DNA of 64,000 nt from Acidobacteriota bacterium (GCA_003223255.1 QHYJ01000137.1:1-64000); one strand, 5' to 3'; positions 15,692-23,958 are shown, numbered from the stretch's first letter. The notes: generated from the sequence alone by a model not told the origin. Program-made: numbers and translations.

Positions 15692-17224
15692 TTACTCCGA
15701 CTTTGCCTCTTCCCGCTGGTTTTCTTTGCTCTCCTTCTCTGCGGGCGACACTTCCTCTTGCAGATCTTTCGCTGCCGCCGGCGCTTCTTCCTCCGTTGCT
15801 GCTTTCTGCGCCGCCGAGGTTTCCTCTGTCGCTTCTATAGTCTCCGCGGTTTCAGCCGAGCCTTCCTCAGCCGCTGCCGCTCCCTGCTGTCCAGCTTCGG
15901 CAGCGAGTTCCCCTTCCGTCGTCTCAGCGCTCGCGGCACCTTCATCGGCAGCGCCTGCTTCCGTGCCGCTCTCATAGAAGCGGTTCACGGCCTGGTAGAT
16001 CTTGTCCACCATCTTTTCGCCGATTCCCGGAATCTCCATCAACTGTTCCGGAGTCATCGACGCAAGCTTTTCCACAGAATTAATTCCTGCGGCTTCCATC
16101 TTCTCGATGGTTTTGGCACCCATACCTGCGAGCGAAGTTAACGGCGTGACGGGAGCCGTGAGCGCGGTCATCTCTGCTTCAATCTCTTGGCGCTTCTCTT
16201 CTTCGCTCTTGATGTCGATGTCCCAGCCGATGAGCTTGCTCGCCAAACGAACGTTTTGCCCCTTCTTGCCAATCGCCAGCGAAAGCTGCGAATCCTCGAC
16301 GATGACTTCCAGCTTTTTGTTTTCCGCGTCGGTAATCTGCACGCGCGTCACTTTTGCCGGGCTGAGCGCCTTCTGCGCGAACGCCACGGTCTCTTCGCTG
16401 TAGGGAATGATGTCGATTTTTTCGCCACGCAGTTCGCGGATGATCGACTGCACGCGCATCCCTTTCATGCCCACGCACGCACCTACTGGGTCCACGTCCT
16501 TGTCGCGGCTCATTACCGCCACCTTGGTGCGTTCTCCCGCTTCGCGCGCCGCATGCCGGATTTGCACCGTGCCGTCGTAAATCTCCGGCACTTCCATTTC
16601 GAAAAGCCGCTGCACCAAACTCGCGTCCGCGCGGGACACGATCACCTGCGGGCCTTTGGCGGCGCGATCCACGGCTTTAATCACCACGCGCAGCCGCTCG
16701 CCGATGTTGTACGTCTCCAGCCTCGATTGCTCGCGCTTCGGCAGCCGCGCTTCCGTGCGCCCCATGTCCACAATCAGATCCGGGCCTTCGGCGCGTTTCA
16801 CGATCACGGTCACCAGTTCACCGACGCGCCCGTTGTATTCGTTGAAAATCGTGTCGCGCTCGGCCTCGCGCACTTTCTGCAGGATTACCTGCTTCGCGGT
16901 CTGGGCGGCGATGCGTCCGAGCACATCCGTCGGCTTCGGCGTCAGAATTTCTGTTCCGACCTCTGCGGAAGGATTCTTCTTTTTTGCCTCCGCCAGCGTA
17001 ATTTCTTTCTTCGGGTCGGTCACTTCCTCGACTACGGTAAGCACAGAGTACACGTCTACTTGGCCGGTTTCCGGGTTGAGCTTGCCGCGCAGGTCTTCTT
17101 CGGTCTTGTAGAATTTGCGCGCCGCCACGACCATCGCGTCTTCGATCGCTGACACCACCACTTCGGGCTCGATGTGCTTCTCGCGGCTCAGCATCTCGAT
17201 TTGTTGGTAAAGCAAATTCGCCAT
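15692..17224 (-). CDS. nusA: Transcription termination/antitermination protein NusA
   Basis: NusA binds RNA polymerase and modulates pausing, intrinsic termination and antitermination. The 510-residue protein shows the N-terminal domain (about 1-125), the S1 domain (RVGELVTVIVKRAEGPDLIVDMGRTEA, about 129-200), and two KH domains (VGACVGMKGMRVQSIIRELRGEKIDII; LSLAIGKKGQNVRLASKLIGWDIDI). A helix-hairpin-helix region follows (LAGMGAKTIEKMEAAGINSVEKLASMTPEQL, about 366-400). The final ~85 residues form an acidic Ala/Glu tail. It overlaps no gene and lies 26 bases upstream of infB, in the usual order. Confidence 0.97.
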   Translation of the reverse strand: MANLLYQQIEMLSREKHIEPEVVVSAIEDAMVVAARKFYKTEEDLRGKLNPETGQVDVYSVLTVVEEVTDPKKEITLAEAKKKNPSAEVGTEILTPKPTDVLGRIAAQTAKQVILQKVREAERDTIFNEYNGRVGELVTVIVKRAEGPDLIVDMGRTEARLPKREQSRLETYNIGERLRVVIKAVDRAAKGPQVIVSRADASLVQRLFEMEVPEIYDGTVQIRHAAREAGERTKVAVMSRDKDVDPVGACVGMKGMRVQSIIRELRGEKIDIIPYSEETVAFAQKALSPAKVTRVQITDAENKKLEVIVEDSQLSLAIGKKGQNVRLASKLIGWDIDIKSEEEKRQEIEAEMTALTAPVTPLTSLAGMGAKTIEKMEAAGINSVEKLASMTPEQLMEIPGIGEKMVDKIYQAVNRFYESGTEAGAADEGAASAETTEGELAAEAGQQGAAAAEEGSAETAETIEATEETSAAQKAATEEEAPAAAKDLQEEVSPAEKESKENQREEAKSE

Positions 17225-17252
17225 AAGTCCCCTGAATCCCCTGCCCTCAGCC

Positions 17253-17776
17253 CTAAAATTCCACGACCAGATTCGCTTTGCGAATGGCCTCCAGCGGGAG
17301 CTCCACGGTCCGCGCTTCTTTCCCTTTCAACTCCATCCGCACTTTCCCGCCCGCAAGTCCCGCTAGACGCCCTTCAAAGAACTTCGCGTCTCCCACTGGC
17401 TCCGTCGTGGTAATCTTCGCCAGCCGACCACGGAACCGCTCGAAGTCCGCGGCCTTCTTGAGCGCCCGATCCATCCCCGGGGAGCTGACCTCCAAGATGT
17501 AGCCGGGCCCGGGAACCAGTTCTTCCACGTCCAGAATCACGCTGAGTTGCTGGCTGACCCGCTCGCAATCCGCGTGGCTGATCTTTGGAAACGGGTCGTT
17601 CACCACCTTGCCGGCCCCAAGTGTCCCGCCGGCATCGCTAATCACCGCCGCCGGCTTCGCCACGCGGTCGATGTACACGCGCAGGAACCGCTGCTTGCCG
17701 ATTTTCCATTCGACATCAACGACTTCCAAGCCTTCCGAACGCGCTCGGCGGCCGCGCGGATTTTCTCCAAATCCAC
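17253..17776 (-). CDS. rimP: Ribosome maturation factor RimP, N-terminus displaced by a frameshift
   Basis: RimP assists 30S assembly and normally precedes nusA, as here. From residue SEGLEVVDVEWKIGKQRFLRVYID to LVVEF the frame matches RimP, including LEVSSPGMDRAL. The true N-terminus is in another frame: GTG 17774-17776, preceded by GGAG eight bases upstream, reads MDLEKIRAAAERV, exactly the expected RimP start. The two frames must be joined near 17738-17745 by adding one base. The in-frame upstream extension to 17852 is therefore unlikely to be real. Because rimP is nearly universal, a sequencing or assembly error is plausible, but a real lesion cannot be excluded. Confidence 0.85.
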
Positions 17777-17830
17777 TGCAGAGACTCCACGACCGTAGCC
17801 GGTTCGCACTGCACTCCGCCCGGCCCCAAC

Positions 17831-17854
17831 AAAAAAGTGGGCTCGCGCCCACTT
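17831..17854 (-). terminator. Intrinsic terminator in the rimP-nusA leader, candidate attenuator
   Basis: On the minus strand the stem AAGTGGGC-gcga-GCCCACTT runs straight into a T-tract (17831-17836). It lies between the predicted promoter (start near 17879) and the rimP start (17776), so it would end transcription before rimP unless antitermination occurs. NusA-dependent leader termination is known for the Bacillus subtilis rimP-nusA operon; the parallel is inference. Confidence 0.65.
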
Positions 17855-17885
17855 AACCGTTCGACCCGTTTCAGAGCGAAGCTAA

Positions 17886-17914
17886 AGTATATTCCCCCCT
17901 TAAATCAAAAGCAA
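17886..17914 (-). promoter_or_regulatory. Predicted promoter of the rimP-nusA-infB operon
   Basis: The -35 TTGCTT (17909-17914) and -10 TATACT (17886-17891), on the minus strand, are spaced by 17 bases. This is one of the best sigma-70-like matches in the window and sits about 110 bases ahead of rimP. Confidence 0.65.
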
Positions 17915-18081
17915 GATACGCTCCTCCCGAATCCCGTATCAGCAAAGGTGGCTAACTCTTCGTGTATCCCCCTCGGTTTCAGAATCTTGGAACGGGGCCG
18001 AACTTGCCTCTACCTAAGCCTTTGGAAGCCAAGGGATTAGGAAGAAAGCGAAGGGCCTGATTGCGCGGAGAGTCTCGCCCT

Positions 18082-19026
18082 TTACTCCAACACGTAGATG
18101 TTCTTCCGTGCGTAGATGCGCTTCCGTGCGCACATCTCCTTCCGGATCTTCGGCCAGACGCTTACGCTCACCTCTCCCAGGTGCGCTTTTCGCAACAACA
18201 GCATCAGCGTCCGCGATTGCCCGATGCCTCCGCCGATACTGAGCGGTATTTCATTCTCCAGAATGGCCTGGTGATAGGGGTACTTCAAAAATCCCACTGC
18301 CCGGCCATCTCGAGTTGTTTCTGCAGCGTTTGCCGGTTCACGCGGATACCCATGGAGCTCAGTTCGTGCCTTCTCTTGGTCACGTGATTCCATACCAGGA
18401 TGTCTCCGTTCAGCCCCATGGATGGAATGCCGGCCGTCCCCGTTTCGGTTACCCAATCATCGTAGTCCGCGGCGCGCATCTCGTGGGGTTAACCGTCCGC
18501 CAGCGGATACCCGATTCCCACGATGAACCGGGCCGGGCACTCCTGCAAGATCGCCGTCTCTCGTGCTTTTCGGGGCATGTCCGGATACATCTTCAGCAGC
18601 TCTTCCGCGTGCAAGAACGTCTGCTTATTGGGAAGGTTCGGCACTCGGTTCGTTTTGAGTTCCGGGAACAATTCCTGGGCGTACAGCTCCGCATCCGCCA
18701 GGACTTTCCAGATCTTCCCGACGATCTTCTTCAAAAACTCCAGGTTTCTTTGCCGAGGAAATCACGCGTTCCCAATCCCACTGATCCACGTACACGCTGT
18801 GATCGTGGTCCAAGAAGTAGTACTTGCGCACGGCGCGCATGTCCGTGCACCAGCCCTCGCCCAGGTCCATGCCAAACTGCTTCAGCGCCATCCTCTTCCA
18901 CTTCGTGGCCGCCTGTACAATTTGTGCGTCGACGGGATGCTCGGCGTAATCGCTTGGCAGGATTTTTTCCAGTTCCGCGTAATTTCCAATGCCGGGTCCC
19001 GCTAGGTCCGCTGTTTTGCTGCCCAT
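18082..19026 (-). pseudogene. asnA: Aspartate-ammonia ligase (AsnA), disrupted by two frameshifts and a stop
   Basis: AsnA makes asparagine from aspartate, ammonia and ATP. Fragments in successive frames cover the whole family. They run from MGSKTADLAGPGIGNYAELE at ATG 19026 through KYYFLDHDHSVYVDQWDWERVI to the frameshift near 18740-18760. Next is KIWKVLADAELYAQELFPEL to GIGYPLADG, then a TAA stop where the family has Lys (DGKPH; E. coli has the same). After the stop come [27 protein letters not shown] and [18 protein letters not shown] second frameshift near 18288 precedes [28 protein letters not shown]. The C-terminus carries an 18-base near-perfect tandem duplication (18093-18128). The nonsense change argues for genuine decay. 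Confidence 0.82.
18093..18128. repeat. 18-bp tandem duplication in the asnA 3' end
   Basis: Units 18093-18110 and 18111-18128 differ at only two bases and encode two copies of an RK-x-IYA-like stretch near the AsnA C-terminus. It is an in-frame slippage product. Confidence 0.7.
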
Positions 19027-19231
19027 GGCCACACCTCCACTTGTGCACCCTCGCACGCCAGCGACGTGGGGCCAGCACATGCGTCACAGGCCGGGTGTGC
19101 CCCTCATCACCCATTCCTGCCAGGCACCCTGAGTAGACCGTAGCGCATCGTCGAAGCTCTCGCTGTTCAACGGCAGAGTTATCGAGTCCGTTCTTTTTTG
19201 ATCACGGGGAACTAGCTGAAATAGAAGGAAA

Positions 19232-19927
19232 TTACTGCAGGGATTGACAAAGCTCGGTGCTGTGCAGAAATGGACTCCCATCCAGGTGGCCCGCTTCGGG
19301 GCCTGGCAATCCTGGCGAGCCTTTCCCGGCTTCGTTGCGGTCCATCTCTGGCCGCAAGAGCTTCCGCAGCCGCACGCGCGCCTTGTGCAACTGGGATTTT
19401 GCATTCCCGACCGAGCATCCCAGCAGTTTGGCAATCTCGCTGTGTGCGTAGCCCTGAATATCGTAAAGCACAAACATCAGCTTGCAGCGCGGCGGCAGTT
19501 GCTTGATGGCATTCTCTATGGCCACACGATCGATGTACCCCTCCAAATGCAAATCCGGCGCTCCCAGTTCGCGCCTTCGCATGCCAGTTTCTTCGTCGCT
19601 TTCCGGGTTCTCGACCAAGGTAGCCTTCGCCAATTTCGATCCGCGAATCCGCATCAGCACCGTGTTCACCGCCACGCGGTGCAGCCAGGTGGAAAACGCC
19701 GAAGCACCTCGAAAGCCCTGAATCTTGCGGAACACATGCAGAAAGACTTCCTGAGTTGAATCTTCAGCTTCGTCGGGATTCCTCAGCATGCGCATGCACA
19801 AGGCGTAGACTCGCCCGCTATGGAGCGTATAAAGCCGCTCAAAGGCTCCCTCGTCGCCTCGCTGCGCCATCCGTATGACCTTGGACTCGGGCAACTCACA
19901 AAGTTCTGCAGTTCTCTGACGATGCAC
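19232..19927 (-). CDS. ECF-type RNA polymerase sigma factor
   Basis: Extracytoplasmic-function sigma factors direct RNA polymerase to stress promoters. Region 2 is seen as GAFERLYTLHSGRVYALCMRMLRNPDEAEDSTQEVFLHVFRKI and HRVAVNTVLMRIR. Region 4 is AIKQLPPRCKLMFVLYDIQGYAHSEIAKLLGCSVGNAKSQLHKARVRLRKLL. I chose GTG 19925-19927 because AGGAGGT lies five bases upstream; the open frame extends to 19966 without an SD. The tail of ~35 residues after region 4 is Gly/Pro-rich. No anti-sigma gene follows on the same strand, since the next downstream genes are the broken asnA and the rimP operon. Control may instead be by another mechanism. Confidence 0.85.
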   Translation of the reverse strand: MHRQRTAELCELPESKVIRMAQRGDEGAFERLYTLHSGRVYALCMRMLRNPDEAEDSTQEVFLHVFRKIQGFRGASAFSTWLHRVAVNTVLMRIRGSKLAKATLVENPESDEETGMRRRELGAPDLHLEGYIDRVAIENAIKQLPPRCKLMFVLYDIQGYAHSEIAKLLGCSVGNAKSQLHKARVRLRKLLRPEMDRNEAGKGSPGLPGPEAGHLDGSPFLHSTELCQSLQ

Positions 19928-20344
19928 CGCGTACCTCCTCATCCTCAGGCGCACATCCCTGCGCACTTTTTTGGAGATTCCAGTTGTAGGCAGATAGCCC
20001 CGCCGGCTAACGCCTGGGCTTGAACGAATCGACTCTTGCTTTTTTCGTAGGCAATCTCGCTGCCATGTCGTAAAATTTTTGTAAATGCGTGGGACAGGCT
20101 AACTTAGTTGGCTTTTATCATTCATTTTGCGGATCGTAGTAAAGTACTAGTCCTCGCAAACCTTCCCCAACTTGGTTCCTTTCTTCACAGAGAAGTTTCC
20201 CTCATGCTTTTGCAGCAGTATTCACCTTAAGCATGGTGGTAGCGTGACAGAGAATTCCGCCGTTGCTTCCGGCGAGCAGGCACCGCAGGTTGCAGTTCGA
20301 AGGTATTGCCAATCGCTGCGGCCACGCCGCTGGGCGATTCCCGA
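19928..20344 (-). promoter_or_regulatory. Leader/upstream region of the ECF sigma gene, contains an RNA hairpin
   Basis: This ~400-base stretch has no convincing gene. On the minus strand a hairpin can be drawn at 19988-20015 from AGGC, TAGCC, GGCTA and GCCT arms. I recognise no riboswitch class. It also holds the downstream end of the two-component response regulator's neighbourhood. No strong sigma-70 promoter is evident. Confidence 0.25.
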
Positions 20345-21010
20345 TTAGGAATGATCGATGAGGCGATGATGGATGGCGTAAAGAGCCAGTTCGAGGCGGT
20401 CGGAAACACCGAGCTTGTCGAAAATGTTGTGGAGATGATTCTTGACGGTTTGCTCGGAGATAAAAAGCTTTTCCCCAATTTCTTTGTTGCGGAAACCCTG
20501 CGCGACGAGTTGAACGATTTCTTTTTCACGGTCACTAAGCAGCGGCTTTTCGCGGCGCGGCCCCGCTTCGGAGGATTTCGAGAACGCTTTCATGACTTCC
20601 GCAGTCATGCGATTGTCGAGCCAAATTTCGCCAGCGTGCACGCGATGAATGCTCTTGACCAAAAGATCCGTTGCCGACTGTTTCAAGACCACGCCGCGCG
20701 CGCCTAGGCGCATGGCTCGAACGACATCGCGATCGTCCTCGGCAGCCGTGAGGACCACAACGCGCGTGGGCAGCGTATCGAAATTGACTTCTTCGAGGAC
20801 CGCCAGACCGTCTTTATCGGGCATGCGCAGATCGAGCAGAAGGATATCGGGCTTCAGTTTGGTAAGGAGCTTGATGCACTCCACACCATTCTGAGCTTCG
20901 CCAACGATGGAGATATCTTCGTCAGATTCGAGGAGTTTGCGTAGACCATCGCGGAAGATGGCGTGGTCATCGGCTAGTAGTACTCGTATTTGCTGTTTTG
21001 TTTTTGGCAT
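20345..21010 (-). CDS. NarL/FixJ-family response regulator
   Basis: The receiver domain (residues 8-120) has the phosphoacceptor Asp60 in LLLDLRMPDKDG and the acidic pair Asp14-Asp15. The C-terminal LuxR-type helix-turn-helix (about 150-215) reads LSDREKEIVQLVAQGFRNKEIGEKLFISEQTVKNHLHNIFDKLGVSDRLELALYA. It binds DNA as a dimer on phosphorylation. The preceding histidine kinase gene ends two bases upstream of its start codon, so the pair is translationally coupled. Target genes are not apparent from the sequence. Confidence 0.93.
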   Translation of the reverse strand: MPKTKQQIRVLLADDHAIFRDGLRKLLESDEDISIVGEAQNGVECIKLLTKLKPDILLLDLRMPDKDGLAVLEEVNFDTLPTRVVVLTAAEDDRDVVRAMRLGARGVVLKQSATDLLVKSIHRVHAGEIWLDNRMTAEVMKAFSKSSEAGPRREKPLLSDREKEIVQLVAQGFRNKEIGEKLFISEQTVKNHLHNIFDKLGVSDRLELALYAIHHRLIDHS

Positions 21011-21011
21011 A

Positions 21012-22697
21012 TTACCCGAGCGGCACTTCGATTGTTAAACGCGCCCCATGGCCCGGATTTGACTCTACAGTCAAAATCCCACCCACCGTTCGAGAACGTT
21101 CCTTTATGGAAATGGGTCCCAACCGCAAGCGATCCAGTTCGTCGGCTGTAAATCTGCCGGCAAAGCTAAAACCCTCGCCGTTGTCGTCTACTACAAGTAC
21201 TAGACGGCTGTCATCCTGCGACAGTTTTACCACGACATGGGAAGCCTTGGCATGCTTTTTTATGTTGTTGAGTGCTTCACGGTAAATCTGGAAAATCTCG
21301 CGGCAAACACGGTCCGGGGCCCGCAATTGTGTCGAATCAACCAGCAGGTCGAGGGCAATCGTGGACTCGTTCCGGTACCGTTCTGCAAAGCCGCGCATGA
21401 GGTCCACGAGGTCTGCGCTCTGGACGCGGAGGGGGCGGAGGTCGGTTACGGTCTGGCGCAGGTCGGCAGCTTCGTTCTTGACCGTCTGCTGAAGGTTGGC
21501 GAGGGCGTTAACGGCCTGTTCCGTTCCAGCTCCAAGGACCTTGCGGCGGAGTACGTCCAGCTGGATTTCGATGCTGAGAAGGGTCTGGAGAATGCCGTCG
21601 TGGAGGTCGCGGGCAATGCGGCTGCGCTCGGCCTCGATCGCGCGCGCGCGTAAGTGCCTCAAAAGAAAGATGTTCTCCAAGGCTGGGCCAATGTGCTGGG
21701 CAATGCTTTCGAGCCCAGCCAAGTCTTGCTTTTGGAAAGGCTTACGGCCGTTCAAAAGGAAAATCCGGCCGGTGGGCTGCCCACGCTGGTCGAAGGAGAC
21801 GGTCAACAGAGAGTAGATCTTGAACTCCTGCAAAACCGGACCTGGAAGGCGGGGCAAGTTCTTGATGGTTCCACCATCCCGGCGGTCCCAGCCAAAACCC
21901 GAGCCTGGACCAACCAGGGAATTCCAACAGAGCGTAGCGTCCATATCGTCCAGCAAAAAACCGTCCGTCCGAGAAAACGGCAAGCTTTCGGGAATGAGGC
22001 GGTCATTTTGACCTGTCTTCATGCGCCACAGGAAGATGCGCTCCAAATCTGCGTCCCGGTACAAGAGCAGAGCTTGTTCCGCATCAAAGGTCGCGCCCAG
22101 TTCCTCGAGAAAAAGACGCAAGGACTCGGCCAGCCCCTGATCGACCTGCATGGTGGCGTTGATTCGGGAGAAGAAATCAATTTGTGAAGCAAAACGTTTG
22201 TTGCGATCACCCAGAAAAGCCAGACCTGCGCCGCCCGCAAAAGTGGCGGCCGTGAGGCCGAGCCAGGCGACTACACGCATCCAGTGAATTTCGCCTTTTA
22301 CCGCGGTGAGCAAAACCAGAGTCAGAGACAGAGCTCCCGCCAATGGCAGCGTCAGGTCAAAACCCCAGCGAATGCCCGCGGCGTAACAGATGAACATGTA
22401 GGGAAACCACACGGGAACGGTCGAGGGACTGATGAACATAAAATAACCGAGGGCCAAAAGATCAAACGCTAAAGGCAGATGCCAGGAACGGCGTCGGAGC
22501 AGGCGCTCGATTTGCGTGATTACGAGGGCTAGGACGAGATAGGCGATCAAGAACGAAACGGAACGGCGTTCCTGACGGGAAGAAGGCTGTTCCAGAGCGG
22601 CAAGAAGCGCGAGCAAAACAAATATGGGGCGCGCAAATAGGATTTGCCGCTCGAAATGACTGCGGTCGGTTTGATAAGCACTCATGCGCGGGGACAC
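21012..22697 (-). CDS. Membrane sensor histidine kinase of the NarX/DesK type
   Basis: The 561-residue protein has about six N-terminal membrane helices (residues 20-165), a GAF-like sensor region (about 180-340), a HisKA_3 dimerisation helix with phosphoacceptor His366 in SRIARDLHDGILQTLLSIEIQL, and an HATPase domain (EALNNIKKHAKASHVVVKL; VVDDNGEGFSF). The cognate response regulator follows immediately. The GTG start at 22697 is preceded by weak SD-like bases; ATG 22685 is an alternative that removes four residues. The ligand is unknown; a soluble or membrane-fluidity signal is possible but not shown. Confidence 0.9.
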   Translation of the reverse strand: MSPRMSAYQTDRSHFERQILFARPIFVLLALLAALEQPSSRQERRSVSFLIAYLVLALVITQIERLLRRRSWHLPLAFDLLALGYFMFISPSTVPVWFPYMFICYAAGIRWGFDLTLPLAGALSLTLVLLTAVKGEIHWMRVVAWLGLTAATFAGGAGLAFLGDRNKRFASQIDFFSRINATMQVDQGLAESLRLFLEELGATFDAEQALLLYRDADLERIFLWRMKTGQNDRLIPESLPFSRTDGFLLDDMDATLCWNSLVGPGSGFGWDRRDGGTIKNLPRLPGPVLQEFKIYSLLTVSFDQRGQPTGRIFLLNGRKPFQKQDLAGLESIAQHIGPALENIFLLRHLRARAIEAERSRIARDLHDGILQTLLSIEIQLDVLRRKVLGAGTEQAVNALANLQQTVKNEAADLRQTVTDLRPLRVQSADLVDLMRGFAERYRNESTIALDLLVDSTQLRAPDRVCREIFQIYREALNNIKKHAKASHVVVKLSQDDSRLVLVVDDNGEGFSFAGRFTADELDRLRLGPISIKERSRTVGGILTVESNPGHGARLTIEVPLG

Positions 22698-22826
22698 AGG
22701 CCCTGTCTATTTAGTCTAGCAAGATGCGTCCTCTCAGCGGTGCGGCGCGCGCAACGCTGCCACGTAGCAATTACTGGCGCGGCGCCACGAGCGCAATTAT
22801 GTGCGCTCAGAGCGCCGAAGGGACGC

Positions 22827-22855
22827 TTTCCGCTGCCGCCGATTTAGCGTAAAAT
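22827..22855 (+). promoter_or_regulatory. Possible promoter of the tRNA-His gene
   Basis: TTTCCG (22827-22832) and TAAAAT (22850-22855) are spaced by 17 bases and end 18 bases before the tRNA. The -35 box is weak. Confidence 0.35.
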
Positions 22856-22873
22856 GAAAAGCATTCTAGAGTG

Positions 22874-22949
22874 GTGGGAGTAGCTCAGCTGGTAGAGCGT
22901 CGGACTGTGGCTCCGAATGTCGTGGGTTCAAATCCCATCTCCCACCCCA
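22874..22949 (+). tRNA. tRNA-His (anticodon GTG)
   Basis: The cloverleaf folds fully: acceptor GTGGGAG (22874-22880) with CTCCCAC (22939-22945), D-arm GCTC-agctggta-GAGC, anticodon arm CGGAC-TGTGGCT-CCG with anticodon GTG, and TpsiC arm GTGGG-TTCAAAT-CCCAT. G at 22873 is the required G-1, pairing with C73 (22946), and CCA is encoded (22947-22949). The toxin gene of the adjacent toxin-antitoxin pair ends only four bases away. Confidence 0.95.
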
Positions 22950-22953
22950 ATTC

Positions 22954-23349
22954 TCATTTTCCGCAGAAAACCTGCTCGACTCTGTATTTCTCGAAAATGC
23001 GATCCGCAGTGAGAAGCACCATTTGTTCCGTGTTCGCTTGTGCAACCAACATTCTGTCAAACGGGTCTCGATGATGTTGCGGTAGCTTTCCAGCATCGAT
23101 GGCGTGGACGAGACTGATGCCCAAGGCGTGAATGTCCATCGCGCTTAGGACTTCAGGAATATACAATTCCGGCGAAGCATGTAATTTCAGAATGCCCAGG
23201 GCGTATTTGATCGCGATTTCCCAGGCCGAGGCGGCAGACAAGAAAAGCTCGGAAGACTGTGACGATAGCAATTCCTTTGCACGCGGGTTAAGTTTGTGTT
23301 CCTCGGCCGTGCTCCACAGCAAGACGCTGGTGTCGACCAGAAACCTCAC
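22954..23349 (-). CDS. VapC-type PIN-domain toxin
   Basis: PIN-domain toxins are ribonucleases that cleave tRNA or rRNA when free of their antitoxin. The 131-residue protein keeps the acidic active site: Asp6 (FLVDTSVLLW), Glu in SAASAWEIAIKYALGIL, and two aspartates in HHRDPFDRMLVAQA, followed by LLTADRIFEKY. The gene overlaps the antitoxin by four bases (ATGA) and ends just downstream of, and convergent with, tRNA-His. Read-through transcription would therefore be antisense to the tRNA. Confidence 0.9.
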   Translation of the reverse strand: MRFLVDTSVLLWSTAEEHKLNPRAKELLSSQSSELFLSAASAWEIAIKYALGILKLHASPELYIPEVLSAMDIHALGISLVHAIDAGKLPQHHRDPFDRMLVAQANTEQMVLLTADRIFEKYRVEQVFCGK

Positions 23350-23609
23350 GTTTTTTTCCGTGGCCGCTTCTCTTTGCCCTCAAAGGCATCCAGGATTTCA
23401 TCCGGCAGAGGCGCATCGAAATCATCAGGAACGGCAAACTTCCCACGAAACATCCCTAGTCTCCGGCGGGCCCCTTTGCCAGCGCGAACCGGCACAAGGC
23501 GCGCTACCGGGACGCCGCGGTTGGCGATGGTGATTTCCTCGCCGGCGGCAACACGGCGGAGCAGCCGGGAGAATTGGGTTTTCGCTTCGTAGGTGTTCAC
23601 TTCCTTCAT
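23346..23609 (-). CDS. VapB/Phd-type antitoxin
   Basis: The 87-residue protein starts MKEVNTYEAKTQFSRLLRRVAAGEEITIANRGVPVARLVPV, the Phd/YefM DNA-binding fold, and ends with a Lys/Arg-rich tail that would contact the toxin. It is upstream of and overlaps the PIN toxin gene, the normal order. The start codon lies seven bases after a predicted -10 box (TAGTAT) with no ribosome-binding site, suggesting a leaderless message. Confidence 0.88.
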   Translation of the reverse strand: MKEVNTYEAKTQFSRLLRRVAAGEEITIANRGVPVARLVPVRAGKGARRRLGMFRGKFAVPDDFDAPLPDEILDAFEGKEKRPRKKT

Positions 23610-23610
23610 A

Positions 23611-23645
23611 AGGCTATACTAGGCTAGGTCAGAAGACCAGGTCAA
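23611..23645 (-). promoter_or_regulatory. Promoter and direct-repeat operator of the toxin-antitoxin operon
   Basis: TTGACC (23640-23645) and TAGTAT (23616-23621) are spaced by 18 bases on the minus strand. Two TAGCCT direct repeats (23611-23616 and 23621-23626) are one helical turn apart and overlap the -10, where the antitoxin could autoregulate. Confidence 0.55.
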
Positions 23646-23683
23646 GTAGGGCCAGAGACTGGAAGAGACTGGACAGAAACTTT

Positions 23684-23958
23684 GCATCGAGGCGCACTTC
23701 CTCACGAGCGAAGTCCATGTCGACAAGCGATACACCGAACCTGTACTGAAGCACGATGCGTCTTCAGTGACCGGCACTGAACGGCTCGAAGTTGAAGCAA
23801 ATCAGTTTGCTGCAGCTCTTTTGATGCCCGCCGACATCCTGAACGAAATGGTCGAAGAATCGCCGATGGACATTGAAGATGAGGGCTCAATTGAAGAGCT
23901 GGCAAAAGACGTTCTTGTCAGCAAGGCTGCTCTCCAATACCGACTCAGAAATCTTTAA
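23684..23958 (+). pseudogene. C-terminal remnant of an ImmA/IrrE-type metallopeptidase
   Basis: In this frame the codons read HFLTSEVHVDKRYTEPVL, then ERLEVEANQFAAALLMPADILNEMVEE and ELAKDVLVSKAALQYRLRNL. This matches the C-terminal half of ImmA/IrrE-like peptidases that accompany mobile elements and toxin-antitoxin systems (family knowledge). The HEXXH zinc motif that should lie upstream is absent. The fragment begins soon after the antitoxin promoter, so it appears truncated at its 5' end. No functional product is expected. Confidence 0.6.
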
